Source of the DNA: Pararge aegeria
Taxonomy: Eukaryota > Arthropoda > Insecta > Lepidoptera > Nymphalidae
Reading direction: 5' to 3'
DNA: 64,000 nucleotides
NCBI RefSeq assembly: GCF_905163445.1
Contig: NC_053191.1
Location: 12,090,001-12,154,000 of the forward strand
Part shown: one piece after another, positions 1 through 11,760 of the stretch
Layout: each line of letters begins with the position of its first letter
How positions within the stretch are numbered: position 1 is the first letter of the stretch
Made by a program: the position numbers and the translations under genes
Notes under the pieces: generated by a model
What the model was told of the DNA's origin: nothing
Database searches by the model: none
Seen by the model: only the letters and a program-made list of their open reading frames with translations

Positions 1-39
1 GGGATGACTTTATAATCGATACCGAGTCCAAAAAAGATT

Positions 40-215
40 TTTATTTAAATTTTTTCAGTCTGTCTGTCCGGGCATCACGTGAAAACTACTGAACGGATTT
101 AAATAAAATTTGCTATAGAGGTAGCTGATATTCCTGGTCAACATATAGAATACTTTTTACCCCGATAAACAATAAGTTTCCTCCGGGAAATGGGAAGAAT
201 TTTTTTATTAATGTT
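40..215 (+). mobile_element. Helitron interior remnant
   Basis: CACGTGAAAACTACTGAACGG, GAGGTAGCTGATATTCCTGG and CTTTTTACCCCG occur in the order usual for the interior of lepidopteran TC...CTAG Helitrons. No ends are seen; the copy may have started before the window. Confidence 0.6.
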
Positions 216-407
216 ACTTGATAGCTCCGTTAAATTTGAACCGATTTTAATAATTCTTTTTTTGTTTGAAAGGTAATACTATCAATTATGTATTGCCTTA
301 TTTTAATAAGGATCTGATAAATATTGTCGGTGATAAAGGACATAACTCTTCACGAATAACAATAAATCGCAAGGCACGTTGGACAACGATCGAATGCATG
401 CGTACAA

Positions 408-578
408 TCCAACTAATATTATAAATGCGAAAGTTTCTGAGGATGGACAACTTATTAACTCAGTATACCACGTAAAATAATAGCAGGTACGTAGCCACGA
501 TGATTATGATGTTAGCATCAGATCTATTCTAGCTTCTCGATTGACTCATACGCGGACGAAGTCGCGAGGGTCCGCTAG
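408..578 (+). mobile_element. Short non-autonomous Helitron
   Basis: Starts TCCAACTAATATTATAAATG after a host A at 407 and ends GTCCGCTAG before a host T at 579. The required 3' hairpin is present (CGCGGAC/GTCGCG around GAA, 551-566, one bulge). The interior is deleted relative to the longer copies. Confidence 0.8.
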
Positions 579-579
579 T

Positions 580-889
580 CTTAAAATAAAGATTAGATAC
601 TATGAATTTACCTGCTAACTACAGTTTCAATGTGCAGGCACCCTTACAAAAGTGTGTTCATCTGATGGTTCGCCGTCAAAGAAACCGCCATCGATTCCCT
701 CGATTTGCTTGCTATTGTAATTATGTTCTTTCCATTTTATTTTCGATTTATCGTTTTGTGGGGAGATGCAATAAACCGAAGACTACTGTTTGTTTTGTGC
801 TGTGGAATTAGTTTTTTACGTTTGTTGCAATATTTTTATTATATCCACTATCTGGTAGTCGCGGCTACGTCTGTGTTTAGGGTAAGGAG
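580..889. other. No recognised feature
   Basis: AT-rich; overlapping 60-70 codon frames only, ending at a LINE-H tail to which part of this stretch may belong as 3' UTR. Confidence 0.5.
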
Positions 890-1018
890 TGTTTAGGGTA
901 AGTTTACGAATATGGTTATCGCCATCATCTCACTACCGTGTAATTCTCATGTAATGAACGCATCAAATATGCCACCTATGGGCCTACTTGAATAAAGATA
1001 TTTTTGACTTTTGACTTT
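890..1018 (+). mobile_element. LINE-H 3' end
   Basis: AATGAACGCATCAAATATGCC, CTATGGGCCTACTTGAATAAAG and a TTTTTGACTTTTGACTTTG tail. The AATAAAG motif serves as the poly(A) signal. Confidence 0.65.
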
Positions 1019-2822
1019 GTTATAATAAAATCACAATGTGGTTATCTAATTTTTTTTTGCTATAACATGCTATCCAAAGCACAGTATTGCTCAACGTTAA
1101 TTTCTTCAGCTCCGCATGCTGAGTTTGTCTTTGAAAGATAACTTTTAATGATAAGGCTGCCTTAGTACCGTAGCACTAAGGACTATATCTGTTCGCTTGT
1201 ATTGTTTCTTTGAGTATTGTTAGTTCTTCCATTTCTTTTTCTACTCTTAGTACTGATATAGCTTACTAGTAATAATGTCTATTTGTATATTTCCTCCTTT
1301 CGCCACTTTGACCTCCAAGAGACATTCAAGATCCGACATCAGTCATGTCAACGACCCACCTGTCTGAACTAACTCAATATCATCTCGAAATTTTATTCCC
1401 CCATCACGAAATCTTTGTATCTTAGGACAACTGCACATGGTGGACAAGACGATTCATTTGTTCATACATGTTACGTTTAACATATGATTTTTTTTAATAA
1501 AAACTAAAATGTAGTATCCTACATACTTGGCGTCTGATTATTTTGGCATTTAAATCTTTAGTGTGGATATAATTGCTAAAAGCTTTAATTGTTTTTCTTA
1601 ATCTAAGTTGTTTTTAGGTACAAAGCACTAGGGCGGAAAATCAAATTGTAGCATAGCACTACATAAAGATAGTAGACAGTAAGACTAAAATGCAATAAAT
1701 CATATATTGGAGAAGTGGTGGACGGGTGTAATGTAGTGCCACCTTCATAGACTAAGACGAACAGGGCGCGACCATGATGAAAAGTGTATAAAGACCTATA
1801 GTCTATAATGATGAATAATAAAAGACGGAAGAGTTAGTAAATATTGTGAACGGATTATCTAAACCAATATCACCAGGGTCTTGCAAACAAACGTGGTATG
1901 AAATCAGAGTAGTTATGCAGTGTTTTATCACACCTGTTAAATATCAGAGCGTGATAAATGTTTAAATTGCTATTCCAACGTTATTCAATGTTTATTTGTA
2001 AGGCCCCAAGGTAATCATTTAAATAAGGTTTTAATTTAAATACATTACTTAAAATGTCACAATAGGATACTTACTCTCATGTAGTAAATCCGACATTAGA
2101 CAAGACAACGTTTATCGGAACCCTTAAAGATCCGTTGAAACAATACGGCACGGTCTGCACTTAAGATCAAACCGATAAATGCGTTATGGTATATTTTATT
2201 AAAATTTATGTCTTATTCCAACTTCCCAGAATTTATTAATCGGCTAATATGAATTCTGTGTGTGTTTTTCTTTGTACCGCAACGAAACTGATATTTTTGT
2301 GATGCTACTAAAGGCGGTGTCGTTTTCGCGGCACCACGCATGCCTGCAATGTATCGGCCATTTTGTTTATAATTGTTTTTTCTTTATTCGACAACATATT
2401 CGCGCTTTACTGCAATCTCACCAGTTAGTGATGCGTTATAATAATAAATGGAAAGTTCAATTAGTTGTTATTGAAGTGGCTATCTGCCTCAATTCTGCAA
2501 CACCACGATAGCTTAGTATCGTTAAATCAATCTTACTAATGGTATCATCCTGTGAGACCTCGACAAGTGCATATAATAGTCAAGAGGTTATATCTTTGAA
2601 TACTATAAAAAGGAGCTATATTTGTCTACCAATTAAGCTATAAATAACACTATCTCTCTAAACATGGCTACTTTACTGTGAACGATTACCGCATTAACAT
2701 TCACCTATCACAAAACATACTCACTCTCCATACTAAACAATCAATTCATACGACGTTTACAATATATTACGTGTAATTTGTAGATACTTATTTAAATCGA
2801 TTCTTAATACTAAACATAGCTA
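1019..2822. other. No recognised gene
   Basis: AT-rich throughout except a small CpG-containing patch at 2311-2365 (GGCGGTGTCGTTTTCGCGGC). No repeat shared with the rest of the window was spotted. Confidence 0.5.
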
Positions 2823-2839
2823 ATGAAATTTTTCAACAG

Positions 2840-2958
2840 GCACAGGGACCAGCCGGTCGTACAGGCCCAGAGAGTTCACACACACCGCCTCCGTAACGAC
2901 CTTGTCCGCTCATTTGTCAAAGCGCGTGGATATTTTATTTATTACGGACCCTCCACGC
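2840..2958 (+). CDS. Candidate internal exon, unidentified
   Basis: Not recognised. A GC-richer block of 119 bases sits between an acceptor-like ATTTTTCAACAG and a donor-like CGC/GTAAGG. In the frame ending at the donor it is open for 39 codons (TGTSRSYRPREFTHTA...). A second frame is open from the ATG at 2823 to 3014 (63 codons). Both cannot be assumed coding, and no domain is visible in either. It could be a decayed repeat with chance splice sites. Confidence 0.25.
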
Positions 2959-3014
2959 GTAAGGAATACCTGAGCAATATCAACAATTTATCTTCAAAAG
3001 ATAACAAAAATTAA

Positions 3015-3387
3015 ATCAACTTTACAGCTAATAAGATTCGGCTCAAATTCGTTTGTATTATTCAATTTCGAGAGGAAATATCCGAGATGTTAATGTCTTA
3101 AAAGATATCATTGGCTCAATAGTTTTTAGTTTTGTTGTTTCTCTAATTTCTTAACCAGAGAGCGCATATTCGATCAGCAAAATGAAGATATAAATTATCA
3201 CTTTAAAGATATTCGTAAAAGAGAAATAAATTAAAAATCTATAGACGCTGCGGGTCGTTCGGACCACGCCACCGTCTTGAGTGTTAATAGATTATACCAA
3301 ACCTTTATGTTTGTTTTTTAGGGTTCCGTAGACTCATTTTTACAAATTTTGAAAATGTTTAGTTTTTGTTCTTTATTTTATAATTTA
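3015..3387. other. No gene; possible repeat scrap
   Basis: TTTTTTAGGGTTCCGTAGAC near 3315 is a common lepidopteran repeat phrase; nothing else stands out. Confidence 0.4.
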
Positions 3388-3749
3388 CTAGTTGTACCCT
3401 GCCACGCTTCGCTGTGGCACATTTCTATGCAATGGTTGAGAAATGAAAAACAAAACAAAGAATACATTACATAAGTTTAATTTTGCAATATTTGTGGATA
3501 TACAATATTTCTTGTTTTTCCACTATCTGCGTAGATATACAGACTTGCGGATATGTGACTGATGCAAAAAATATATAAAAACAATCCTTATTGCGGATAT
3601 TATATCATGCTAAAATTTCAGCTAGATCGGTACAGAACTTCTTGAGTTTTTGAAGCGTACACAAACCAACATAAAATTTTTATACATATAGACTAGCGAA
3701 CCCGAGCCAACCCAACGAACACGTGATGTCACAGATTTATATATATAGA
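3388..3749 (-). mobile_element. Non-autonomous Helitron, both ends intact
   Basis: On the minus strand it begins TCTATATATATAAATC after a host A (complement of T3750) and ends in CTAG (3391-3388) before a host T (complement of A3387). A GCCAC/GTGGC hairpin stands 9 bases inside the 3' end (3401-3418). Length is 362 bp with no coding capacity. Confidence 0.85.
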
Positions 3750-5016
3750 TAGTAACAGAAGTATGGCAAATAAAAGCAAAAATCTAACTATCCATTCGAA
3801 CAACCATCGAAAATACCGAATCCATTTCTAGTCTCATTATGAGAAGATTATATGTTTTAGTTTTTAGATCTCAATTTGAATCCGTTGAGTCAGTAAACGT
3901 ATGAGTTACGAGAACCTTTCACAGACTAATTTTCGCGTCAAATGGGTTTACCTTAAACCTGTCCTGTGTTAAACATTATAAAATTAAACAAATTTGGAAT
4001 ATTTATATTGCTAACACAGCTTAGTTTTCTATCATACAAAAGTCGAGACTCATCATCTAAGTGAAGATTAACTTTTCAATTTATAATTTAAGATGAATCG
4101 TGTTACATGACAAAATATTATTTGCGTCGTTCGCTTTATTCTTAGAATGCACCCACGTTCAGGACCTAGAAAGGTTAAATATTGTTTACTTTGTAAAGAA
4201 AGTTTCTGGAAGTGTCTTCCTAATAATAATTTTTTCAACAATACCCCGCCAATAAAATGTATTCGATGCAGATTTTGAAAGCATAATAACTTTTTCTGAT
4301 GCTACTAGTCAGTTACTGACGATTTACGGTCATTGCAATTTGCAACGAAACTTGTTGCTTTGGATAAATACAATGCAAATAATTATCCTGGTATGTAAAA
4401 ATATTAAGATGAAGACGTCGGTGGTTTGATGCGGGTTACCACGAAGATGTCACAGCCATCTTACGTCTGTGAACATAAGTTAAATAAAAAATAACTTTTG
4501 AACTTTGAATCACAGATTAAATAAAAATAAATACGTAGAAAATACAATCTAATTAGGTCGCCTAACAAGCAAGATTTCTAGTTAGCCTAATATTTAATCG
4601 CACTCTTTCATGTGGCAGATTAAGTTAAGTAGTGTTATTCATTACCTTATACTTAGTAGATCTTAATGTTTTGGATTAGATTTATTATAAATATGAGACG
4701 TAAGAAAAGTTCATGCAATCTGTTGTCATGTTTTGCATGCACAGATCGTGCATGCATGTCGCCTCCATTGAGCTAACATCTTAGCTATACCTACCTGGTG
4801 GTCACGCAGCGTGCTATTTCTCCGCGTATCCTTTATGCATATAATGAAGGCTAGCCTTTGTACCGGCGGAGAAATTGATCATGGTTGTACTATCAGAAAC
4901 AAAACTAACTAGCACATTACAAATAGTGTGGAAACATGTTTGAAATAATAGGTGTTTTTTTTTATTTATTATCTTTAGCATCGCCGCGATGTCTGTCTGT
5001 TGATATTCTACAAGAT
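3750..5016. other. No gene; small palindromes
   Basis: TTGCATGCAC/GTGCATGCA near 4735-4760, and ATTTCTCCGC (4816-4825) with its complement at 4866-4875. A possible LINE tail (TAACTTTTGAACTTTGAAT) lies near 4490. Confidence 0.5.
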
Positions 5017-5289
5017 TAATAAATTATAAATAAATAAATAAATTTACTACGACAATACACACATCGCCACCTAGCCCCAAAGTAAGCGTAGCTTGTGTTA
5101 TGGTTACTAAGATGGCTGATGAATAATTAAATGAATAATATACGTAAATACTTATAATAAATAGATAAACACCCAGATACTGAAAAACATTGATGTTCAT
5201 CACACAAACATTGTCCAGTTGTGGGAATTGAACCCACGACCTTGGCTCAGAAAGCAGGGTCGCTGTCCACTGCGCCAATCGGCCGTCAA
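5017..5289 (-). mobile_element. SINE-A copy 1 with 12-bp target duplication
   Basis: A tRNA-derived SINE on the minus strand. The head near 5285 carries an A-box-like TTGGCGCAGTGG and a B-box-like GGTTCAATTCC. The body ends in TATTTATTTATTTAT. Flanks ATTCTACAAGAT (5005-5016) and ATTCTTCAAGAT (5290-5301) match at 11 of 12 positions, as expected for LINE-driven insertion. Confidence 0.9.
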
Positions 5290-5597
5290 ATTCTTCAAGA
5301 TGTATTAGAAAGTGGGTGCTCTAAAACTATTTAATATAATTTCCGTGTCAACTATTTACTGCATAATTACGTAGTTGATATCCCATGGACTAACTACGAA
5401 GTCTCCTTCTTGTAAGTTAATAATATGTAGCTAAAAACATGGAATGCCCTTCCAGCGTCCGTTAGTCCCACCAACTATAATGTCAAGAGTCAGTAGATAT
5501 CTTCCTACCACGCTCCTATTTAGAGTTCATATCTTACCATTAGGTGTGAATAATGTGATTGCAACGAAGTGAAATTATGTATTTACTGACTTAAAAT

Positions 5598-5908
5598 TAT
5601 CATCATCATATCAACCCATTGCCGGCCCACTATAGGGCACGGGTCTAATTTGACAGTGAAGAGGGGTTAGGCCGTAGTCCACCACGCTGGCTCAGTGCGG
5701 ATTGGTAGACTGCACATGCCTCTGAGAACATTATACAGAACTCAAGCATGCAGGTTTCCTCACGATGTTTTCCTTCATCGTTGAAGCAAGTGATATTGAA
5801 ATCACTTTAAACGCACATAACTTAGAAAAGTTAGAGGTGGATGCTGTCATTCGAAATCCGCCACCCGAATGTCAAGCCAAAGTCCTCACCACTAGGCTTT
5901 CACCACTT
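5598..5908 (-). mobile_element. SINE-B copy 1
   Basis: On the minus strand: a tRNA-like head (AAGCCTAGTGGTGAGGAC, then GATTTCGAATG as a degraded B box), the shared middle GAAGGAAAACATCGTGAGG and GTGGTGGACTACGG, and the end GGGTTGATATGATGATGAT. Nearly full length. Confidence 0.85.
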
Positions 5909-5936
5909 CTCAATACAACTTTAAATACATAAAAAA

Positions 5937-6816
5937 CAAGAAGAAGAAGAAAAAGTCTTTATTGCACATAAAAATATAAAACCAGGTTATCAAAAAAAAA
6001 ACGATAATATACATATGCACAAAGGCGGCCTTATCGCTTGAAGCGATCTCATTCAGACAACCTTTGGTTGAAGAAACATAGTAGAGAAAACGGGATAGTG
6101 CAACTTCAAAACGGGACTTAAATTGTGCTTATTATAAACATTACATATACAATACATACTAATACTACATATATATAGTAAAAACATATATATTTATATA
6201 TATATATATAAATATCAATATATAAACTTACAACTATACTATTTAAACATACACATAAAATACATAGATGTTTTGCTACATACTAGATAGGAAATAGTCT
6301 TTTAACCGCTATTTAAAGATATTTAATGATTTGGACGGTCTTATATCCCTCGGCAGCTCATTCCATAAATTAACCACCTTTACCGTAAAAGAATTGCCAT
6401 ACGCCAATGAACGACTAGCAGGAACGTGTAACAAGCTGTCATTATTAGCTCGCAGATTTAAGTGAACATTGCTATCAAGAAAGGTGAATCGCTCTTTTAA
6501 ATATAGTGGAGTTTGCGGATAATATAAAATGGAGTAAAGGAGAGAAAGAGCGTGTTTCGACGAGAACGAATTGGTGGCCACTTTAATTGACACATGATCA
6601 AATTTACGTATGCCGAAAATGAACCGTATACATAAGTTTTGCAGCCTCTCAAGTTTGTTTAGCATGGTCTCAGATAAATCCAAATATCAGACATCTGCAT
6701 AATCCAAAATAGGCAGTAATAATGTATAAGCTAAAAGAATTTTAGTTTTTATAGGTAAAAAGTTTTTCCCCCGCCCCAAGAACCGAACAGCACCAAAAAT
6801 TTTGCGACTCATTGCT
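5937..6816 (-). mobile_element. LINE-I fragment: broken RT C-terminus plus 3' UTR
   Basis: Reading the minus strand, coding sequence from about 6816 leads to a 3' UTR containing the stem-loop ATCGCTT/AAGCGAT at 6033-6047 and ends near 5937 in a CTT-rich tail. The element lies between SINE-B1 and SINE-B2. The same 3' UTR recurs at 16215-16335, 28640-28770, 36110-36400, 41670-42150 and 47640-47915. Because this copy still carries coding sequence, it shows that the widespread short repeat is a LINE 3' end. Confidence 0.8.
6276..6816 (-). pseudogene. LINE reverse transcriptase C-terminal fragment, two in-frame stops
   Basis: The C-terminal, post-RT part of a non-LTR polyprotein. Conserved pieces include LLPILDYADV, ERLQNLCIRFIFGIRKFDHVS, LYLKERF and LWNELPRDIR. 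A TGA at 6689-6687 follows LDYADV and a TAG at 6311-6309 interrupts FK/RLKDYF; the frame then continues to a probable natural stop at 6278-6276. The RT catalytic domain and everything upstream are absent. Dead copy. Confidence 0.85.
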
Positions 6817-6828
6817 GACTTTACATTT

Positions 6829-7100
6829 TATTCATCACATCAACCCACTACAAGGCACGGGTCTCCTTACACAGTGAGAACGGATTAAGGCCGAAGCCCA
6901 CCACGCTGGTCCAGTGTGGATTAGTGGACTCCACACGCCTTTCAAACATTATGGAGAACTCTCAGGTATTAAGGTTTTCTCACGATGTTTTCCTTCAGCA
7001 TTGAAGGAAAACATCGTGAAGCAAGTGACATGTTATTTCTTAAAACGCACATAACTTAGAAAAGTTGAGAACACGGCCCCCCGAACGTTAATTCGCTTGG
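6829..7100 (-). mobile_element. SINE-B copy 2 with fold-back insertion
   Basis: Matches copy 1 from the TGATG tail to the start of the body; the head is largely lost. It contains a perfect inverted duplication of its own GAAGGAAAACATCGTG segment at 6981-7018. Confidence 0.82.
6981..7018. repeat. Perfect 17-bp hairpin inside SINE-B2
   Basis: Arms CACGATGTTTTCCTTCA (6981-6997) and its exact complement (7002-7018) around the loop GCAT. Other SINE-B copies have only one arm here, so the second is an inserted inverted copy. Confidence 0.95.
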
Positions 7101-7189
7101 TCCGTCAATTATTACAAAAAAAAAACAATTAACTATGAAACTCAATATTTTATTATTATTATTAGTTTATTCGGAAATAAACTTTATTT

Positions 7190-7412
7190 TCTTTTTTTTT
7201 TAGTTTTATTTATTTTATTTTTTAGTTTTTGAAATTTGTAATTGTAGTTGTATATTTATTTAAATTTTAAATTTTACTATTGTGTTTTTGTATTATTTTC
7301 ACAGTATTTTTTGTATTTTTGTTTTAATTTTTGTCATTTTTGTCATATGGGTATTTGGCCTGGATTAAAAGCATTTATTATTATATTATATTATTATTAT
7401 TATTATTAATAT
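7190..7412 (+). mobile_element. LINE 3' end with (ATT)n tail
   Basis: A T-rich UTR, then ATGGGTATTTGGCCTGGATT, AAAAGCATTTATTATTAT and a run of ATT. The layout resembles the tail of the RT-bearing LINE at 54.3 kb, but similarity of the bodies is not obvious. Confidence 0.6.
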
Positions 7413-8148
7413 AAACATAAACAAACGATTCACTGTTTTACTCGATAATAAACTTTAACAAGTAGGTATTTTCACTATCACAAATGTTAATCGTTACCGA
7501 CCTGAGGTTTATATGTGTGGTCATAATGCTGTAAGACCCTGATCCGTGGTCAATCCTAAACTTGTTAAAAAATCACGTTACACAGAAATCTTAACAATAA
7601 TAATATAAAGAGGTAAAAGCATACAACCTTTGCCACGTACCCACCATGAAGGTCTCATGTACGTGACTGATGCATTATGATATCGCGAGCTAGCATCAGA
7701 TCACAGGGTTCGTTCACTCCTTAATGGCCTTACGGGGAATCAGAAAACGTGATGAAATCAAAATTATATATGATCTTGGTTAAAGGCTTGCAGAAAAACT
7801 GGTTAATTTCAACTAAGAATTGTTTACTTTTCAAGATTTTATATTTCTTGTAATTAATCGTATTAACGTATGTGTCGTGTGTCGGTAACTGTGGTTCTTC
7901 TACTGATCTCCTCATTTCCGATTTCATCACGTAGAGATACACTCAACATAGCTCTCTTCATTGCCCGCAACAGTAGCGTGCACTGCATGCATGCGTAAAT
8001 ACACTGCATACCCTACCCTCAGAGCCTATCAGGGTTTTGGAAACAATAGAATCAAACACTACGATACCGATTCTTGACCAAGCCGCAGCTGTGTGTGTGA
8101 ATTTTATAAGTGTAGTAAAATATTGCTTTATCGGAACATTTTGTAAAA
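7413..8148. other. No recognised feature
   Basis: Only short frames. The stretch leads into the fold-back structure at 8149, and its last 200 bases may belong to the same unknown repeat. Confidence 0.45.
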
Positions 8149-8935
8149 TCCGCACTGTTTTTCAAAATGCTTTTTTAATGCATACCCTGGTCAATGAAAA
8201 CAAAATTCACTAAGGCTTGGCAAAACTTCTCATCAACTATCTAACTTAAGTTTTCACCATATCAAATCGGATATCCTTATTCGATTTGAGAACCTGTACA
8301 GACCTGACCTAAAATAACCTGAAACAGACAAATGAGCGCAATACACGATAATACATCATAGCCTATAGCAGTCAGTGGCGTGCAAAGAAGGTAAATCCGT
8401 ACTGTTTTTCAAAATGCTTTTTTTATGCATAACCTGGTCAATGTTTAATGAATACCCTTTGCTTCCCGTAGTACTGCCACCATATACTGCCATCACTTGT
8501 CTGCCCAACGTTGCTTTTATAGAAAAAGCCGCTCGTGGAGAGAGGTCTTTGGACCAGTAGTGGACTGTTATCAGTGGCGTGCACAGAGGGTATGCACAGG
8601 GTATGCAGATGATATAAAATGAGAAAATCTCTGCGAGTTATAAATACTTACGGGTAGGCTTTTTATAACTCTTGACAATGCCTACGCTTAAGATTTTTAT
8701 AACTCGTACTGGAGATTTTCTTCATTTTATATAATCTGCATATCTTGTGCATACTTTCTTTGCACGCCACTGACTGTTATAGGCTATAATGTAGTATTTT
8801 GTCTGTTTCAGGTTCAGGTCCTAAAATCAAGTAAGCACATACGATTCGATATGGTGAAAACTTAAGTTACATAGTTGATGAGAAGTTTGGTCGAGCCTTA
8901 GTGAATTTTTTTTTCAGTAGGTAAGTCATTTTAAA
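8149..8935. repeat. Fold-back structure around an hAT MITE
   Basis: The sequence at about 8199-8391 returns inverted at about 8755-8925 (for example TAACTTAAGTTTTCACCATATC against GATATGGTGAAAACTTAAGTTA). The left arm ends in an 18-base MITE stub (CAGTGGCGTGCAAAGAAG). A 50-base direct repeat is also present (AATCCGCACTGTTTTTCAAA at 8149 and its near copy at 8394). No coding sequence is recognised. Confidence 0.8.
8572..8772. mobile_element. hAT-type MITE with 8-bp target duplication
   Basis: Inverted ends starting CAGTGGCGTGCA extend about 60 bp inward. The flanks ACTGTTAT at 8564-8571 and 8773-8780 are identical. An 8-bp duplication with CAGTGGCG ends points to the hAT superfamily. No coding capacity in 201 bp. 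Confidence 0.9.
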
Positions 8936-9209
8936 AATCCTTTTGTTTGGAAAAGTAGGGCTTATGCCCGTTTGCCCGATCAAGATTGTGAAGCTTATGA
9001 AAGACAGCACAGAAAGAATTCTGTATAAAGGTAAAACAAATTAATCGGCTATGTAAACGGAGTACTTTGCCCTTTGTAAGCGATTCTTTGCATCGATGCA
9101 TCCAGTGTCAAGGTTTAAGATTGCATCAATAGTAGTCTATTACAGTCCATTGTGGGACTAAAGGCTTGCCTTAATCACCACGCTGGGCAGACGGATTGGT
9201 GAACGCAGT

Positions 9210-9257
9210 AGGTGGTAGTTTCTATAGGTGTTAGTTTCTGTAGGTTGTAGTTTCTAA
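9210..9257. repeat. 16-bp tandem repeat, three copies
   Basis: AGGTGGTAGTTTCTAT, AGGTGTTAGTTTCTGT and AGGTTGTAGTTTCTAA in direct succession. It lies in a repeat-like stretch (9125-9300, CACGCTGGGCAGACGGATTGG) that resembles lepidopteran LINE 3' sequences. Confidence 0.88.
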
Positions 9258-11149
9258 GAGGATGCAGGTGCCCGTTCTCTGTTATATTCATGGCAACACC
9301 AACCTCTTATGTTAGATGACACACAAGTGTAGTAGCAAAATAAAACATTCACGCGCTGCCTCCCTGATTATCCACACACTTCACTCCCTTGTCATTTCTT
9401 ATAATTTTTAAATTGCCTCCTGTATTATTGTTAGCGTTATTTCGTCGATTTTTTGTCAAGATCCGATCTTTCTGATTGACTGCACTTTGCTACCGGACCA
9501 TAATCGAATAATTTAAACACATACAATACAATGTTAGATTTACTTCTTCGAATTGCATCAGAATTCAATTTTGCGCCTTATGACCTTGTTATAGAGATGA
9601 AGATGCAGTTTATCCACTTCACAATGCGGCTGTCGATAATATTTTTCGATTATAACATTCGATTTCCACTTGAACGCGCCCGTCAGCCGGCGATGTTTTG
9701 AACGCGTCGAACGCGAGTTCCAAACTCAAATGTCAATTCGATGATATTTAAAAATAATCTGTTAAAAAAAAACTTTTAATAATTTAGAGATGTGGCGATC
9801 CCATTAAAATATTTAAGTTATGAATCATACGATAACATGAACCTAATAATTAATATTTATCAAACAGATCTGTGGAGTATCGCAAAAACTTCAATTAGCC
9901 ATATTCTTGATAACTATTTCCTTTATTTAGATTTATAATGCATATATTGTTATAATCATGCGACATCATTATAACAATATAGTGTGTAAGTAATTATCGT
10001 ATTGCGCGAAATTACAAGATTTTATCTATTAAAAGCCAAACACGAGTATGATGATGTTATTTACAATGTACTAGTATATATATACACAGGCTACTATGAT
10101 TCACGAACCCATAGTGAAGTTTTGCCCCTAGAAAAATCATTCACCGCGGCTATAACAGCGGTTTTCACATCAAAAGTAGCATTTATTTATATTTAATATA
10201 GTATTAAATTATGTAATTTAATAAATCTATTTAATTTAATAGCTATTTAGGTTAAGGTAAACTTATTACTTGCAAGGATGTAAATTTGTAAAACCTTTAT
10301 ATGAGACAAATGTAATCACCTTCGGATAAAAACGCTTATTTTCGATCTCCCAGCAGGACGTCCCGGTATCCCGAATTGACAGACAATAAATGGGGACACC
10401 CAGGGCTTTAACTGAAGAAGACATGCATTAAAACAACCATTATTATAATTCAAAGTGGACATTATGTAAAGGATATTTGCGCACAAGTTAAACACTTCTA
10501 GCGAATACCTACCTATTATAATTATCAAAATATTAAATTGAGAGTGTTTTTAATTATGACAGTTTGGTTTGATTGGTACAGTTTACCTTCTAAGAACAGA
10601 GACCGAAATTGGAGACTTACTTCCGACAGTATTATTTTTGGGAGATCTGCGGGATATCGCTCGGTATATTTGACAGCGATGTTACTCCAGTAAAAGTTAA
10701 ACCAAAATCACTTTTTAAATTATATTTTTGGTGTACATTTATCTACTCTTACAAAATAATACCATTACATACAATCATTACAATTCTAAAGGAAAGTGTG
10801 ACACAAGAGTTAGAGGATTTAATTCTGAAACATCATCATGTATTTTGTACCTTCTAGCTTAGTTATTTTTTTTTTAATAATACCGTTAAGTGATCTACTT
10901 ATTGCAATATTGATAGTTTGTTGAGAGTAGTTTCTTTTAGATGTTCCCACCATTGTTTTCCTCTTGAGTTTAGATAAAATTAATTTACAACTCTTGCTTA
11001 TGAATTTATAGAAGAAAACACCGACGCTTAACTAGAAGTGGTAACTTAATAAAAGGAAATGCATTAAGTAACTTAAACTTTGTCAACATCAGCCTATCAA
11101 CATTATATTGCTAGGCTGATGAAGAAGCCTTCACTCTGATAGATTTAGA
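9258..11149. other. No recognised gene
   Basis: A compact CpG patch at 9655-9725 (GAACGCGCCCGTCAGCCGGCG) stands out. The ATG frame at 10609-10857 (82 codons, METYFRQYYFWEICG...) has no recognisable domain and AT-driven codon choice. Confidence 0.45.
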
Positions 11150-11292
11150 ACTTAAAAACGATGCTCCCAAGCGGGTTGGCGGGCTAAATAAACCTTAGTA
11201 GGTTAAATATGAGTACCTTCAAACCAAGGCAAGCGCGCTCCACCTTAGGCTGCATCAGGTGTGATTGCAGTCATGCCCTCGTCTATAAAAAA
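11150..11292 (+). mobile_element. SINE-C fragment
   Basis: Decayed copy recognisable from CCACCTTAGGCTGCATCAGG, GTGTGATTGCAGTCATG and a terminal A-run, which is the 3' end of this SINE. The front is barely recognisable. Confidence 0.55.
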
Positions 11293-11760
11293 AAAATAAT
11301 AATCCTAGTCGCTTGTAACTAACGCCACATACGAAACCACCATTTAAGTAAAGTAACAGACGATTATTACCGGGGCACAATACCTGCATTCGGCAATTTG
11401 TTTGCCATTTCTTGACCGAATTTATAGGCGGTAGAGTTATGTTTATTGTTCTTTTGGACATGTCGATGTTCGAGAAACACTCGCCTCCATATTTGTGCTT
11501 CTGTATTTTTTTTTCTTTGACAAAATTGTAAACAAAGAGGTTGTATATAAGAAAGTACATAGGTACATAAAACCTCGGTTATACATTTAATCAAATAAAA
11601 TAATTTATATTTTTCGAAACCGTAACATTTAATAGTAATAAATTATTATGTGCAATAACTGACACCTTCTATAAGGCAGAGTTCCAAAAGCTATAAAATA
11701 TCAAGATTTTAACTGAGTTTTTGGTTCAATCGTTTTAAATTAATTTATTACTTCTCCCCT

